A DNA stretch of 64,000 bases from DATFVJ01 sp963727015 (GCA_963727015.1 CAVSEV010000002.1:124001-188000), one strand, 5' to 3'; shown: positions 1-10,043, numbered from the stretch's first letter. Program-made: numbers and translations. The notes: generated by a model not told the origin, from the letters alone.

Positions 1-115
1 GCACGTCGAGCGGACACATCTGGCTGGTGATCGGCCCGTCGAGACATGCGACATCGTCATCCCTGCCGACCAGTACCGGCTCAGGTACCGCACGCCGGTG
101 CGAGGGCAGGAGTGA
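1..115 (+). CDS. GntR-family regulator, C-terminal end (partial)
   Basis: The frame entering the window from the left reads about 37 residues and stops at TGA 113-115. The tail has the pattern of the UTRA ligand-binding domain of HutC-type GntR regulators: a GDRPVE turn, then an (I/V)IPAD-RY strand and a short RTPV-like end. Only the last part of the effector domain is present, so the DNA-binding half and the ligand cannot be judged. It lies upstream of the pca genes in the same orientation, but a 500-bp repeat-rich gap separates them, so a regulatory link to pca is only a guess. Confidence 0.55.
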   Translation, partial: HVERTHLAGDRPVETCDIVIPADQYRLRYRTPVRGQE

Positions 116-290
116 TCAAGCCGCGAGCCCGCCAGCAATCGCTGTCCGTTCCGCAGCGACGGCCCGGTGGTGCCCGTATCGAACACATAATCGAATGTTA
201 GAGCCGCACGACGGCCTGCCAAAGGCGGCCCGCCGGCGTGTCGCGGATTCGCCGCATTTGGGCGGCAGGCTCGCCGCCCGCACGGCGTTG

Positions 291-598
291 TCAGGCCGGG
301 TCCGCGACACTCCGGCCGGCCCGGCACACCCCGGCCGACACCCCGGCCGCCCGAGCACACCCCCGCCGGTCTGGGATACCCCGGCAGGGTCCGCGACACC
401 CCGGCCGGCACACCCCGGCCGGGTCCGCGACACCCCGGCCGGCCCGGCACACCCCGGCCGAGTCCGCGACACCCCGGCCGGCACACCCCGGCCGGGTCCG
501 CGACACCCGGTCGGCCCGGCACACCCCGGCCGGGTCCGCGACACCTCGGCACACCCCCGGCCCCGGCCAGGCACACCCCGGCCCCGGCCAGGCCGGCG
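291..598. repeat. GC-rich tandem repeat between GntR tail and pcaB
   Basis: About a dozen imperfect copies of a roughly 20-22 bp unit containing CACCCCGGCC and GGGTCCGCGA fill this stretch. Copies vary in length, so the open frames seen across it on both strands are consequences of repetition and not genes. The rest of the gap (116-290) shows no gene or clear signal. Confidence 0.8.
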
Positions 599-620
599 AC
601 ACATGAACCGGAGGTCCTAG

Positions 621-2003
621 TTGGCGGACAACGGCCTGTTCGGCCCGCTTTTCTGCAGCCCGGAGGTGAACAGGGAGGTCGGCGAGCGTGCGTGGCTGCA
701 GGCACTGCTGGACGTCGAACGTGCCCTCGCGGCGGCCCTCGCACGGGCCGGCTTGATCCCGGCTTCGGCTGCGGCGGCGATCGCGGCGTGCTGCTCGGCG
801 GAGCTTTTCGACGTCGCGAGCCTGGGGCGCCGCGCGCTCGCCGCCGGTAACCCGGTGGTCCCGCTCGTAGCTGACCTGACCGCCATGCTCCCCGCCGAGG
901 CCGCGCGTCATGTGCACTCGGGCGCGACCAGCCAGGACATCCTGGACACCGCGATGATGCTGGTTACCCGCCGTGCGCTGCGCCCGATCCTGGTGGACCT
1001 GCGCGCCGCCGCGGACCGATGCGCGGAGCTTGCCGAGCGGGAAGCCCGCACCGTGCTGGCGGGCCGTACGCTGCTTCAGCAGGCGCTGCCTGTCACGTTC
1101 GGACTCAAGTGCGCTGGGTGGCTCACCGCCCTCGATGAGGCAGCTGATCGTCTCGAGGTCATCCGCGGCAGCCGTTTGGCTATCGATCTTGGCGGTGCGG
1201 CGGGCACGCTTGCCGCACTCGGCGACTCGGGCACTACGGTCGCCGCGTTGCTCGCAGCGGAACTGCAGCTCGCAGAACCCCTCCTGCCGTGGCACACCGA
1301 CCGGACGCGGATGGCCGAGATGGGCTGCGCGCTCGCGGTCGCTTCCGGCGCCCTCGCCAAGATCGCTTTGGACGTGCTGCTGCTCGCGCAGACGGAGGTC
1401 GCCGAGGTCAGCGAGGCGGGCGGCGACGGCCAGCCGTCTCGTGGCGGCTCGTCAACGCTGCCGCACAAGCGGAACCCGGTCGGCGCCGTGCTTGTGACCG
1501 CATGCACAAGGCGGGTGCCAGGCCTCGCCGCGACCCTGCTCGCATCGATGGCACAGGAGCACGAGCGCGCCGCGGGCGGCTGGCACGCCGAATGGGAGAC
1601 GCTCACCGATGCCCTGCGCCTCACCAGTGGCGCCGCGTCGCACGGCCGCGAGATGCTGGCGGGCCTGCAGGTGGACGCCGAGCGGATGCGCGGCAATCTG
1701 GGTGTGACGGGCGGGCTCATCATGGCGGAGAGCGTGGTGGCACGCCTGTCCCCCGCGCTCGGCCGCGCCGAAGCGCAGGAACTTGTCACCCGGGCGTGCC
1801 AGGAGGCGGTGCGGCGCGGGCAGCCGCTGCGCGAGGCGCTGCTCGCCGAACCCGCCGTGACCGGGCAACTGTCCGCCGCGCAGGTGGATGCCGCGCTCGA
1901 TCCCGCGTCCTACCTCGGCTGCGCACCGCAATTCATCGGCCGCGCGCTCGCCAGGCACGCAACCCTCATCGCCGGCTTCACGGCGCAGCGCGGGAGCGGT
2001 TGA
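621..2003 (+). CDS. pcaB: 3-carboxy-cis,cis-muconate cycloisomerase
   Basis: 460-residue member of the fumarase/aspartase superfamily. It cyclises 3-carboxy-cis,cis-muconate to 4-carboxymuconolactone in the protocatechuate branch of the 3-oxoadipate pathway, in the cytoplasm. The superfamily signature GSSTLPHKRNP is at about residues 275-285 and the HSGATSQDI substrate-binding block at about 98-106. The length matches PcaB. The start is TTG at 621, chosen because GGAGG lies at 610-614 with six bases of spacing. The stop is followed two bases later by the pcaD start, so the two are co-transcribed and probably translationally coupled. Confidence 0.92.
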   Translation: MADNGLFGPLFCSPEVNREVGERAWLQALLDVERALAAALARAGLIPASAAAAIAACCSAELFDVASLGRRALAAGNPVVPLVADLTAMLPAEAARHVHSGATSQDILDTAMMLVTRRALRPILVDLRAAADRCAELAEREARTVLAGRTLLQQALPVTFGLKCAGWLTALDEAADRLEVIRGSRLAIDLGGAAGTLAALGDSGTTVAALLAAELQLAEPLLPWHTDRTRMAEMGCALAVASGALAKIALDVLLLAQTEVAEVSEAGGDGQPSRGGSSTLPHKRNPVGAVLVTACTRRVPGLAATLLASMAQEHERAAGGWHAEWETLTDALRLTSGAASHGREMLAGLQVDAERMRGNLGVTGGLIMAESVVARLSPALGRAEAQELVTRACQEAVRRGQPLREALLAEPAVTGQLSAAQVDAALDPASYLGCAPQFIGRALARHATLIAGFTAQRGSG

Positions 2004-2005
2004 GC

Positions 2006-2770
2006 ATGACGCCGGCGCGGCTGAACTACGAGCTTTCCGGACCGCCGGGGGCACCGGCGCTCCTTCTCGCAGGCTCGCTCGGCACGACGATGGCGATGTG
2101 GGATCCGCAGCTGCCCGCGCTTGCCGCGCGCTTGCGTGTGCTGCGCGTGGACCCACGGGGTCACGGGAGCTCCGAGGTGCCTGCAGGGCCCTACACCATC
2201 GATGACATCGCCGGCGACCTGCTGGCCCTGCTCGACTCGCTGGCGCTCGTGAGCGTCTCCTACTGCGGCCTGTCGCTCGGCGGGATGGCCGGGATGTGGC
2301 TTGCCGCGCACGCGCCGGACCGAATCGACCGGCTCGCCCTGTGCTGCACCTCGGCGTGGCTGCCGCCGGCCGAAGGCTGGACGGCCCGGGCGGCGCACGT
2401 CCGGGCGCATGGCACCGCGTCGGTCCGCGACCAGGTCGTGGCCCGCTGGTTCACGCCGGACTTCGCCAGGCGCGACCGCGCCGCCGTCGCGTGGGCCGGT
2501 GACATGCTCGCCGCGACACCAGCGGAGGGTTACGCGGGGTGCTGCGACGCGATCGCGGCCATGGACCTGCGGCAGGACCTCGCCGCGATCAGGGCTCCCA
2601 CGCTGGTGATCTCGGGCGCGGCGGATCCGGCGATTCCGCCCGCGCACGGTGCGGCCATCGCGGCCGGTATCACCGGTGCGAAGATCGCCGTGGTGCCGGC
2701 CGCGCACCTCGCGAACATCGAGGTACCCGAGGCCGTCGGCGGGCTGCTGACCGGCCACCTCGCCGGCTGA
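2006..2770 (+). CDS. pcaD: 3-oxoadipate enol-lactonase
   Basis: 254-residue alpha/beta hydrolase that opens 3-oxoadipate enol-lactone to 3-oxoadipate. Visible features are the oxyanion-region GSLG at about 23-26, RGHGSS at 51-56, the nucleophile elbow GLSLGG with Ser90, an acid Asp in the GAADPAIPP loop and the catalytic His in the PAAHLANIE end. The ATG at 2006 follows the pcaB stop directly. PcaD and PcaC are separate proteins here, whereas many actinomycetes carry a fused PcaL. Confidence 0.9.
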   Translation: MTPARLNYELSGPPGAPALLLAGSLGTTMAMWDPQLPALAARLRVLRVDPRGHGSSEVPAGPYTIDDIAGDLLALLDSLALVSVSYCGLSLGGMAGMWLAAHAPDRIDRLALCCTSAWLPPAEGWTARAAHVRAHGTASVRDQVVARWFTPDFARRDRAAVAWAGDMLAATPAEGYAGCCDAIAAMDLRQDLAAIRAPTLVISGAADPAIPPAHGAAIAAGITGAKIAVVPAAHLANIEVPEAVGGLLTGHLAG

Positions 2771-2882
2771 CCCGGTGCGGCCGTGCTGCGGACAGTCATT
2801 TTCAATAACGGCTGCGCGGCGGTCTCCGCCGCCCGCATGGCCCTTCCGCCGAGCCACAACTGGACACGAGGAGGCGCACCCG

Positions 2883-3278
2883 ATGGATGACGACACACGC
2901 GAAGCAGGGATGAGCGTACGACGCGAGGTTCTCGGTGACGCGCATGTGGACGCTGCCGTCGCCCGCACGGACGGCTTCACCGCAGATTTCCAGAACCTGA
3001 TCACCCGCTACGCGTGGGGTGATATCTGGCGCCGTGACGGCCTTGACCGGCGGATCCGCAGCTGCATCACGCTCGCGATGCTCGCCGCTCTCGGCCACGA
3101 GAACGAACTCGCGATGCACCTGCGGGGCGCGCTGCGGCTCGGGGTGACGCCTGACGAGATCAAGGAGGTGCTGCTGCAGGTCGCCATCTACGCGGGTGTG
3201 CCCGCGGCGAACCGGGCCTTCGCGGTGGCCCAGCCCATCATGTCCGAGCAAGCAACGGCTGGCCCCTGGGCTCAATAG
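2883..3278 (+). CDS. pcaC: 4-carboxymuconolactone decarboxylase
   Basis: 131-residue protein of the CMD/AhpD fold that decarboxylates 4-carboxymuconolactone to the enol-lactone used by PcaD. The LAALGHENELAMHL region (about 74-87) is the core CMD motif, and the GVPAANRAF end is also typical. The ATG at 2883 was chosen because GAGGAGG stands about ten bases before it. It closes the pcaB-pcaD-pcaC set after a 112-bp gap. Its stop codon overlaps the end of the convergent trpS by seven bases, so the two genes run tail to tail. Confidence 0.92.
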   Translation: MDDDTREAGMSVRREVLGDAHVDAAVARTDGFTADFQNLITRYAWGDIWRRDGLDRRIRSCITLAMLAALGHENELAMHLRGALRLGVTPDEIKEVLLQVAIYAGVPAANRAFAVAQPIMSEQATAGPWAQ

Positions 3279-4405
3279 GCCATGCCCATGGCCTGCCTGA
3301 CGTCGGTGAGCGTCTGGTCTGCGATCGCGGTGGCGCGCTGGTTGCCCGCCCGCAGGATGCGGCGCAGTTCACCGCGGTCGGCCGCGAACTGAGACCGCCG
3401 CTGCCTGATGGGCCGCAGATACTCGTTGACGGCCTCCGTGGCCAGCATCTTCAGGCCTGCACCCCCCGAGCCGCCGACCTCGTCCGCGACGTCCTCTGGC
3501 GTCCGGCGCAGGCACGCCGCCGCCAGCTGCAGCAGGCCGGCCACGCCGGGCCGCCGCTCGGGTTCGTACGTGATGAACCGGCCCGAGTCGGTCCGGGCCC
3601 GCCTGATCAGCGCTGCCGTCTCGTCGGCGGTCGCGGAGAGCGTGATCGCGTTGCCGCGGCTCTTGCTCATCTTGCCGCCGTCCGTGCCCGCCAGCATCGG
3701 CACCTCGCCGAGCAGTACCTCGGGCTCGGGGAACAGCGGCTCGCCCGGGCAGTATCGGGCGTTGAACCTGCGTGCGATCAACCGGGTGAGCTCCACATGC
3801 GGCGACTGATCGCGGCCAGCAGGGACCAGGTTCGCGCGGCAGAACAAGATGTCGGCCGCCTGGTGCACCGGATAGGTGAGCATGAGACCGCTCATCGACG
3901 TGATTCCCGCAGCGGCGATCTCTTCCTTGACGGTCGGGTTGCGCTGCAGTTCTGCCACGCTGACCAGGCTCAGGAATGGCAGCATCAGCTCGTTGAGCGG
4001 CCCGACCGCACTGTGGGTGAAGATCGTCGCCGCATTGGGCCCGGCCGGCTCGATGCCGACCGCGAGGTAGTCGAGCAGCAGGTCCCCGACATGCCGCGAA
4101 AGCTTGGTCGCCGAATCGCGATCCGTCAGCACCTGGTAGTCGGCGATCAGTACGAAGAGCTCCGCGCCGAGCCGCTGCAGCCGCACCCGGTTCTGCAGCG
4201 TCCCGAACAAGTGCCCAACGTGCAGCGGCCCGGTGGGCCGGTCGCCTGTCAGCACACGGAAGGATCCAAGTTTGGCGAGGATCCGCTCCTCAAGGCCGGC
4301 AACGGCCGCCGCATCACTGCCCGTACCGGCTGCTGTACCGGGGCCCCCGTCAGCAGGTGTATCAGGGCCAGGCCGGGTGGAAAGTCTGGTATTCATGTGC
4401 TGCAC
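3272..4405 (-). CDS. trpS: tryptophanyl-tRNA synthetase
   Basis: 377-residue class I aminoacyl-tRNA synthetase that charges tRNA-Trp. The HIGH box is HVGH at residues 62-65 inside TGDRPTGPLHVGH, and the KMSKS loop is intact (GGKMSKSRGN, near residue 244). The first 40 residues are a variable Gly/Ala/Asp-rich extension before the catalytic fold, so translation might also begin at the second Met. A short Trp-codon ORF and a strong hairpin lie directly upstream, suggesting control by tryptophan or charged tRNA-Trp. In Streptomyces coelicolor an auxiliary, indolmycin-resistant TrpRS gene is known to be controlled by ribosome-mediated attenuation. Whether this copy is the auxiliary or the sole enzyme cannot be told from the window. 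Confidence 0.95.
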   Translation of the reverse strand: MQHMNTRLSTRPGPDTPADGGPGTAAGTGSDAAAVAGLEERILAKLGSFRVLTGDRPTGPLHVGHLFGTLQNRVRLQRLGAELFVLIADYQVLTDRDSATKLSRHVGDLLLDYLAVGIEPAGPNAATIFTHSAVGPLNELMLPFLSLVSVAELQRNPTVKEEIAAAGITSMSGLMLTYPVHQAADILFCRANLVPAGRDQSPHVELTRLIARRFNARYCPGEPLFPEPEVLLGEVPMLAGTDGGKMSKSRGNAITLSATADETAALIRRARTDSGRFITYEPERRPGVAGLLQLAAACLRRTPEDVADEVGGSGGAGLKMLATEAVNEYLRPIRQRRSQFAADRGELRRILRAGNQRATAIADQTLTDVRQAMGMAY

Positions 4406-4466
4406 CTCGGATGTGCGCCGGGGCCGGCCTTGTGACGGACCGCCGGTCAGGCTGGTGCAGATGACA

Positions 4467-4493
4467 ACGGACCGTCCCGAGGACGGCCCGTTC
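4467..4493 (-). promoter_or_regulatory. trpS leader hairpin (candidate attenuator)
   Basis: Twelve-base arms at 4467-4478 and 4482-4493 pair completely (one G-U pair) around a three-base TCG loop in the trpS transcript. The core GGCCGTCC of the 5' arm is duplicated upstream at 4523-4530, inside the leader ORF around its Trp codon. The 3' arm can therefore pair with either copy. No U tract follows, so it could work on transcription with Rho or on other leader structures rather than as a simple intrinsic terminator. Confidence 0.55.
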
Positions 4494-4516
4494 CAACCCG
4501 CGTTCGAGCAGCCGCC

Positions 4517-4558
4517 CTATCCGGACGGCCGCCAGCCGATACGCGAGCACTTGGTCAT
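4517..4558 (-). CDS. candidate 13-residue Trp leader peptide
   Basis: A short ORF reads MTKCSRIGWRPSG, with a Trp codon at position 9, and ends 111 bp before the trpS start. There is no Shine-Dalgarno sequence. The ATG sits six bases after a TAAAAT -10 element, so it would be read as a leaderless message. Its Trp codon and stop overlap one of the two copies of the sequence that can pair with the downstream hairpin arm. The ORF is too short for coding statistics, and a single Trp codon is fewer than in classical trp leaders. Confidence 0.45.
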   Translation of the reverse strand: MTKCSRIGWRPSG

Positions 4559-4564
4559 GGAGTC

Positions 4565-4570
4565 ATTTTA
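4565..4570 (-). promoter_or_regulatory. -10 element of trpS leader transcript
   Basis: TAAAAT followed by six bases and the leader ATG at 4558. No convincing -35 hexamer was found at 16-18 bp. The TAA is also the stop codon of the upstream ArsR-like remnant. Confidence 0.5.
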
Positions 4571-4700
4571 GCCCAAGGTGGGCCGAAGTCCGTCCAGAAA
4601 CTCCGTCACGACCTGCAGTCCGTCGGTGCGCACATGGAACAGGTGCCTGGTGCCTTCCCGTCGTTCGGCAAATGTCGGCTCAATCTTGCGCCGCCTGCGG
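4568..4700 (-). pseudogene. ArsR-like regulator C-terminal remnant
   Basis: The last ~35 codons before TAA 4568-4570 read like the wing and final helix of an ArsR/SmtB regulator: an RREGTRHLF-V strand pair followed by a helix ending in EFLDGLRPTLG. Upstream of about 4700 the frame becomes Arg-rich and does not resemble an HTH, so the front of the gene is lost or frame-shifted. The rest of the gap to 4904 shows no other gene. Confidence 0.35.
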
Positions 4701-4904
4701 AGATCCCTGTGGCGGCCCCGGTTGCGGCAGACTGCCACGTCCTGGTCACACTCATCTCGTGGCCCGGCACGATGGGCGAAAGCCATCGCGCCGAAGCAAG
4801 GATCCGCATGCTGGCCGGACACTGGAAGCGCCGGCCAGGAGGGTATATCCAGGGATTCGGGCGAGCCATGCGGAGTGGCAAGCCGGGCGGAGGAGCACGC
4901 TGCG

Positions 4905-7900
4905 ATGCGGATCACGAAGGTCGAGTCCACCGAGCTGTTCACAGGAACCAGCGGGCGACCGCTGCAGATCGTGCGCGTCACGCTCGCGGGCGAGGTTGAG
5001 GCGTCGGCCGCTGGCGGCACGGGCACGGGCGCCCATGTCGCGGTGCGCATCGAAGGGCCCGCGGTAACCACACCGGATCCCGCCGTGGCACCAAGCCCCG
5101 GGCCCGGCGAGGAGGGGGTGGCCGAGGTGGGCGTGGCGCTCGCCGCGCCCGTCACAGAGGGCGCCAGCCGCCGGGCAACCGTCATCGCGGAGCTCGCGCC
5201 TGGATCAACTGCCTGGCCAGCCAGCCCGCCCGCGACCGGGCAGGGGACCTCGGCCGCGCAAGGAACTGGCCGCGGGACCGCCGTCGTGGCCGAGACGGAG
5301 ATAGTCGCGGCCGTGCCGGGCTGGACCATGTGGATGGTCAGCCATTTCCACTACGACCCGGTGTGGTGGAACACCCAGGCGCAGTTCACTGAGACCCGGC
5401 TGCTGCTGCCGGACGAGAACGGCAAGATGCCCGACTCCCGCACTGCCTTCGAGCTTGTCGGCCTGCATCTGGACATGGCGCTGCAGGACCCGGACTACAA
5501 GTTCGTGCTCGCCGAGATCGACTACCTGAAGCCCTATTTCGACGCCCACCCGGAGCGCAGGCCCGAGCTCAGGCGGCTGATCAGCGAGCGCAGGGTCGAG
5601 ATCGTCGGCGGCAACTACAACGAGCCGAACACGAACCTCACCTGCGCCGAGTCGACGATACGCAACGCCATCTACGGCATCGGCTACCAGCGTGACGTGC
5701 TCGGCGCCGACCCGGCGACCGCGTGGATGCTCGACGTCTTCGGCCACGATCCGTCCTATCCGTCCCTGATGTCGGATGCGGGCCTCACGTCGAGCGCCTG
5801 GGCTCGCGGCCCGTTCCATCAGTGGGGGCCGAACGGCACGGTCGGCGACAACACGCGCATGCAGTTCCCCAGCGAGTTCGAGTGGATGTCGCCAGACGGC
5901 CGCGGGCTGCTCACCGCGTACATGCCGAACCACTACGGGCCGGCTGGGTGCTCCAGTCACGCGCCAGCCTCGAGGCCGCGGAACAGGCGGCATATTCGCA
6001 GTTCCAGCTGCTCAAGCCGGTCGCGGCGACGCGCAACGTGCTGCTGCCCGTGGGCGCGGATCATGTGGTCCCTTGCCGCTGGGCCGCGCCCATTCACCGC
6101 GACTGGAATGCGCGGTACGTGTGGCCGAGATTCGTCACCGCGCTCCCCCGCGAGTTCTTCGCCGCGGTCAGGGACGACGCCGCCGAACGCGGCATCGTGT
6201 TCACCACGCAGACAAGGGACATGAACCCCGTCTACCCGGGCAAGGACGTGTCCTTCATCGACACCAAGCAGGCGCAGCGGGCCGCGGAGACTGCCATCAT
6301 GGACGGTGAGCGGCTTGCCACCCTGGCCTGGCTGCACGGCGCACCCTACCCGGATGCCGCGCTCGACAAGGCATGGCGGCAACTCGTATTCGGCGCCCAT
6401 CATGACGCCATCACGGGCACCGAGTCCGACCAGGTCTACCTGGACCTGCTCGGCGGCTGGCGCGAGGCTTACGAACGCGGTGACGAAGCGCGCCGCGACG
6501 CGCTACGGCACCTCGCTGGCCTGGTGGACACCTCGGGCATTTCGGACGCCTCGGAGAACTCGCCGCTGGCCGGTTCGCTCGAGTCAGCCCACGCCCGCGC
6601 GATTGTCGTGTTCAACACGCTGGCGCGGCCGCGCGACGGCCTTGTCACGGTGACCCTGCGCTGCCCTCGCCCGGGTACTGCGTGGCTCGAGGTCGGCGGC
6701 GGCGACGCCACCGCGATCCCTGCGCTCGCAGAGGGTGTGCGCCGCCATCCGGATGGGACGCTCGCCGAGGTCACGCTCACCTGGAACGCCAGGGACGTGC
6801 CGGGCCTCGGCTATCGCACCTACTGGGCCAGGCCCGCCCCGGCTCCGGACGGCCCGGCTGCCGGCGGCTGGTCGACGGTCGGCGTCGCGTCGATCGAGAA
6901 CGACGTCTACCTGATCGAGTCCGATCCGGGCCGCGGCGGCGGCCTCACCCGGGTGCTCGACAAACGCACCGGCAGCGAATTCGTCCCGCCGGGATCGCTG
7001 GCGAACGAACTTGTGGTCCAAGAGGAGTACGACTACCACCCACGCTGGAACGAGGGCCCGTGGCTGCTAACGCCCAAGGGCCCTGGCACCGGCTCGGGGA
7101 AGGTGGCGGCCAGCGTGTGCGTGCAGCGCTGCCCGATCGGCAGCCGCATGGTCGCCGGCTGGACGATGGATGACCTGCGAGTCACCCAGGAGACGCTGCT
7201 GTGGGACGGCTCCGCTCAGGTGGATTTCCGCACCCACGTGGACGGCGCGATCGGGCACGACCGGCTGCTGCGAGCCCGCTTCCCCCTGAACGTGCCCGGC
7301 GGCCTGCCCTTGTACGAGACGGCGGCGGCGGTGATCGGGCGGCCATTCGGCCAGGTGGACACCGATGTGGCACAGCACTGGTTCACGCTCGACAATCCCG
7401 CCTACACCTGGTTCGGGATCGGCTGCGCGGTACGCGTCATCGTGCGCGACACCGGGGGGCGGACGTGGCAAGAGGCGATCGGCGTGGCCGAGGTGATCAG
7501 GCCTGACGCGCCCGATGAGCCGGGCAGCCCAATGATCCTTAACGGCGGCCGCCTGGCGCGACATCCGCAGGACAGCAGCGCTGCAGCGGGGAGTTCCGGG
7601 CCCCCGGGCGTGCTCCCCCCGGGCTGGCCCGGCGGGGGGTATCGGGGGGTCGACCCCCCGGGCTGGCAGCGCGGCTGCCGCGAGGCGACGAGGAATCTGA
7701 TGGCCGCGCTCGCCCGGCAGGGTGTCACGGCGACGTGTTCCGCTGCTGGCGGCCCGCGTTACGGCGCCATCGATCTCGACTCAAACCTCCCTGACGTGCG
7801 GATCGCGCTCGGCGGTCCCGATGTGAACAGCTTCACCGCCGAGTTGCTCGCCGCCGCGGACCCGGCCTACGCAAAGGAGCTCGCGCGAAGGCTCGATGTC

Positions 7901-10017
7901 GCTGGCACCGCGAACATCTGGGTGCCGGCCGCGCAGAGCCGCGGCGCCTCATTCGCGCCCGGTGCCGACGTCACGGGCTGCCGCGACCTGCCGGTTCTGA
8001 TCATCGCAAGCGGCGCCGGGGCTGATCTCGGCAACGCTGTCGACGCGGTCACCGCGAACTTGGACCGCGCCGAGGTGGAGGCCGTCACGCCGGCTGGTCC
8101 GTCGGCCACAGCTGACGCCGCGCCGCTTGCGGACCGGTCGGCGGCCCTGCTCAACCGCGGCACCCCGGGTTGCGTCGTCACCACGGATGGCGCGCTCAAC
8201 ATCTCGCTGATGCGTGCCTGCAGTGGCTGGCCCTCCGGAGTATGGATCGACGCACCTAAAAGGACCGCGCCCGATGGGTCGAGCTTCAGCTGGCAGCATT
8301 GGAGCCACACGTTCGAGTACGCGCTCGTGACCAGCGGAGCCGGTCAAAGTGACTGGCGCGGCGCGGGGTTCGTGGCGGCAGGCCAGGCGTACAACCATCC
8401 GCTGCTCGGCTGCGAGACCGGGATTCACCCCAGCCCGCCGGACGGGCTCCCTGCCGCGGCGAGCCTCCTGCCGATCGAGGTCGTAGGTGCCGGCAATGTC
8501 GTGGGTGCCGGCGGCGATGTCGTGGGTGCCGGCGGCGATGTCGTGGGTGCCGGCGGCGATGCCGTAGGTGCCGGCGATGTGGTGCTCGGCGCACTGAAAC
8601 CGCACGGCAACCCGGCTGCAGCCGGGTCGCCGGACGGGAGGCGGCCAGGTCACGTGGGTGCGGTCACCGTCAGGCTCCGCGAACCGTCGGGACAGCCGGT
8701 GCTGGTGCGGTTGGGTCGACCTGGCGTGCCAGTGCCGCCCCACAGATCCCCAGCGCCGCCCCGTGGGGCCCGGGGCGACTCTCCGGGCCCGCTGGGCCCT
8801 CCGGGTCCTTCGGGTCCTTCGGGTCCTTCGGTCCTCCCTCGGGTCCGCCGGGATCCCCCCGCCGACACAGCGACCTCACGCCTATCGCCCGGCTGACGAA
8901 CCTGCTCGAGGAGGAGGAGGGGCCACCGCTCGAAACAGCAGGTGACGATGCCGTGATCGCCAGCGTGCCACCCTCTGGAACCGTGACGCTGCTTGTCGCC
9001 GCTGGCGCCGGCGACCCAAGCGCGGCGGCTCCTGAGCGGCACCTGCCCGGGTACGTCGCCGCGGCTGGCGCCGCCGAACCCGCGGCGGCCGCACAGGCTG
9101 GGCTTGCAGTGGCCGGACCCGCACCGGCCGGAACCGCACCGGCCGGACCCGCGCAGGTCGAGCCTGCGCAGCCGGTGTTCACCAGGTACTGGCTACACGC
9201 GAAGGGACCCGCGCCCGCGGGCAATCTGCCTGTGGCCGTCCATGTGTCTCCCGGCCGGGCCGCGATCCCCGTCGATGGCGCCGTCAGCCTGCGCGTCACC
9301 GTCAGCGCCGGCCGCTTTCCTGTCACGGGAACGGTTGAACTCGAAGTTCCCGACGGTCTCGCCGCCGAGGTCGCCGGCCGCAGCGTCGCACGTGGCGGTA
9401 GGGATGGGCTGCGTTATGACCTTCCAAGCGGCGGCTACGCCGCCTGGAAGGTGACCGTGCGACCCGCATCCGGGGCCAGCTCACCCGCGGTCACCTCAGC
9501 CGGGGCCACCTCCGGGGCTACCCCGCCTGGCCGCTACTTCCTCGCCGCAAGGATCAGCGACCCGGCGGGCCAGGTGCTCGAGGACGTCGCGACCGTAGCG
9601 GTCGGCGAGGTGCCAGTGCCGCCGCTCGATACGCCGCTGGGCGAACTGCTGCCGTTGCTCGAGGCTGATGAGCGGACCACCGCCGCCGAACTCGAAGTGA
9701 CGCTGCCGGGCGACGACATCACGCTCGCGCCGGGCGAGCGCGGTGAGCTCGTCGTCCGGCTGATCAACCGGACCCGTTCTCAGATCCGCGGTGAGGCGCA
9801 GTTGCTGAGCCCGTTCGGGACGTGGCGCGCGATTACTCCCTGGACGCAGGGCTTCATGGCCGACCCAGGCGCGGAGGTGACGGCCCGCTACCAAGTCGTG
9901 GCGCCCGATGCCGGCGCCAGCGCGCGCCCGGGCGCACAATGGTGGGCCCTGGTCAAGGTCTGTTATTTCGGCCGGGTGCGATATACGGGAGTTATTCGCG
10001 TGTCGATTGCTGCCTAG
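4905..10017 (+). pseudogene. GH38 alpha-mannosidase, split over three frames
   Basis: A large glycoside hydrolase family 38 enzyme of about 1700 codons, expected to cleave alpha-mannosides. The metal site HFHYD is near residue 147, the nucleophile Asp is in the AWMLDVFGHD block (about 272-281), and a later HHDAITGT motif supplies the third metal ligand (near 6400). The C-terminal part (about 9200-10017) is a beta-rich region with the NEW3-like GERGELVVRL pattern. ATG 4905 follows GGAGGAG. The frame shifts once near 5945-5955 (after the HYGPAG motif, where one base appears to be missing) and again between about 8700 and 8880, in G/C-rich repeats. Homology continues across both breaks. They could be sequencing errors or real damage. 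No signal peptide is evident. Low-complexity inserts at about 7590-7680 and 8485-8880 are not part of the family core. Confidence 0.8.
8485..8585 (+). repeat. VGAGGD-coding tandem repeat in the mannosidase
   Basis: About five near-copies of an 18-21 bp unit (GTCGTGGGTGCCGGCGGC-like) encode VVGAGGD repeats in an otherwise globular C-terminal region. The unit is a multiple of three, so the frame is kept. Confidence 0.75.
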
Positions 10018-10043
10018 GCAAGGGGATCTGATGAGAGACTCCC

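Noticed and set aside
27..620. Long open frames on both strands across the 5' repeat
   Set aside because: They follow from a GC-rich tandem repeat lacking stops; no RBS or domain, and both strands are equally open.
4578..4904. Upstream extension of the mannosidase frame
   Set aside because: Ser/Arg-rich, unlike the family; ATG 4905 has a strong RBS.
9419..9452. Perfect hairpin CCTTCCAAGCGGCGG / CCGCCTGGAAGG
   Set aside because: It lies inside the mannosidase coding sequence and is coincident with conserved residues, so not treated as a terminator.
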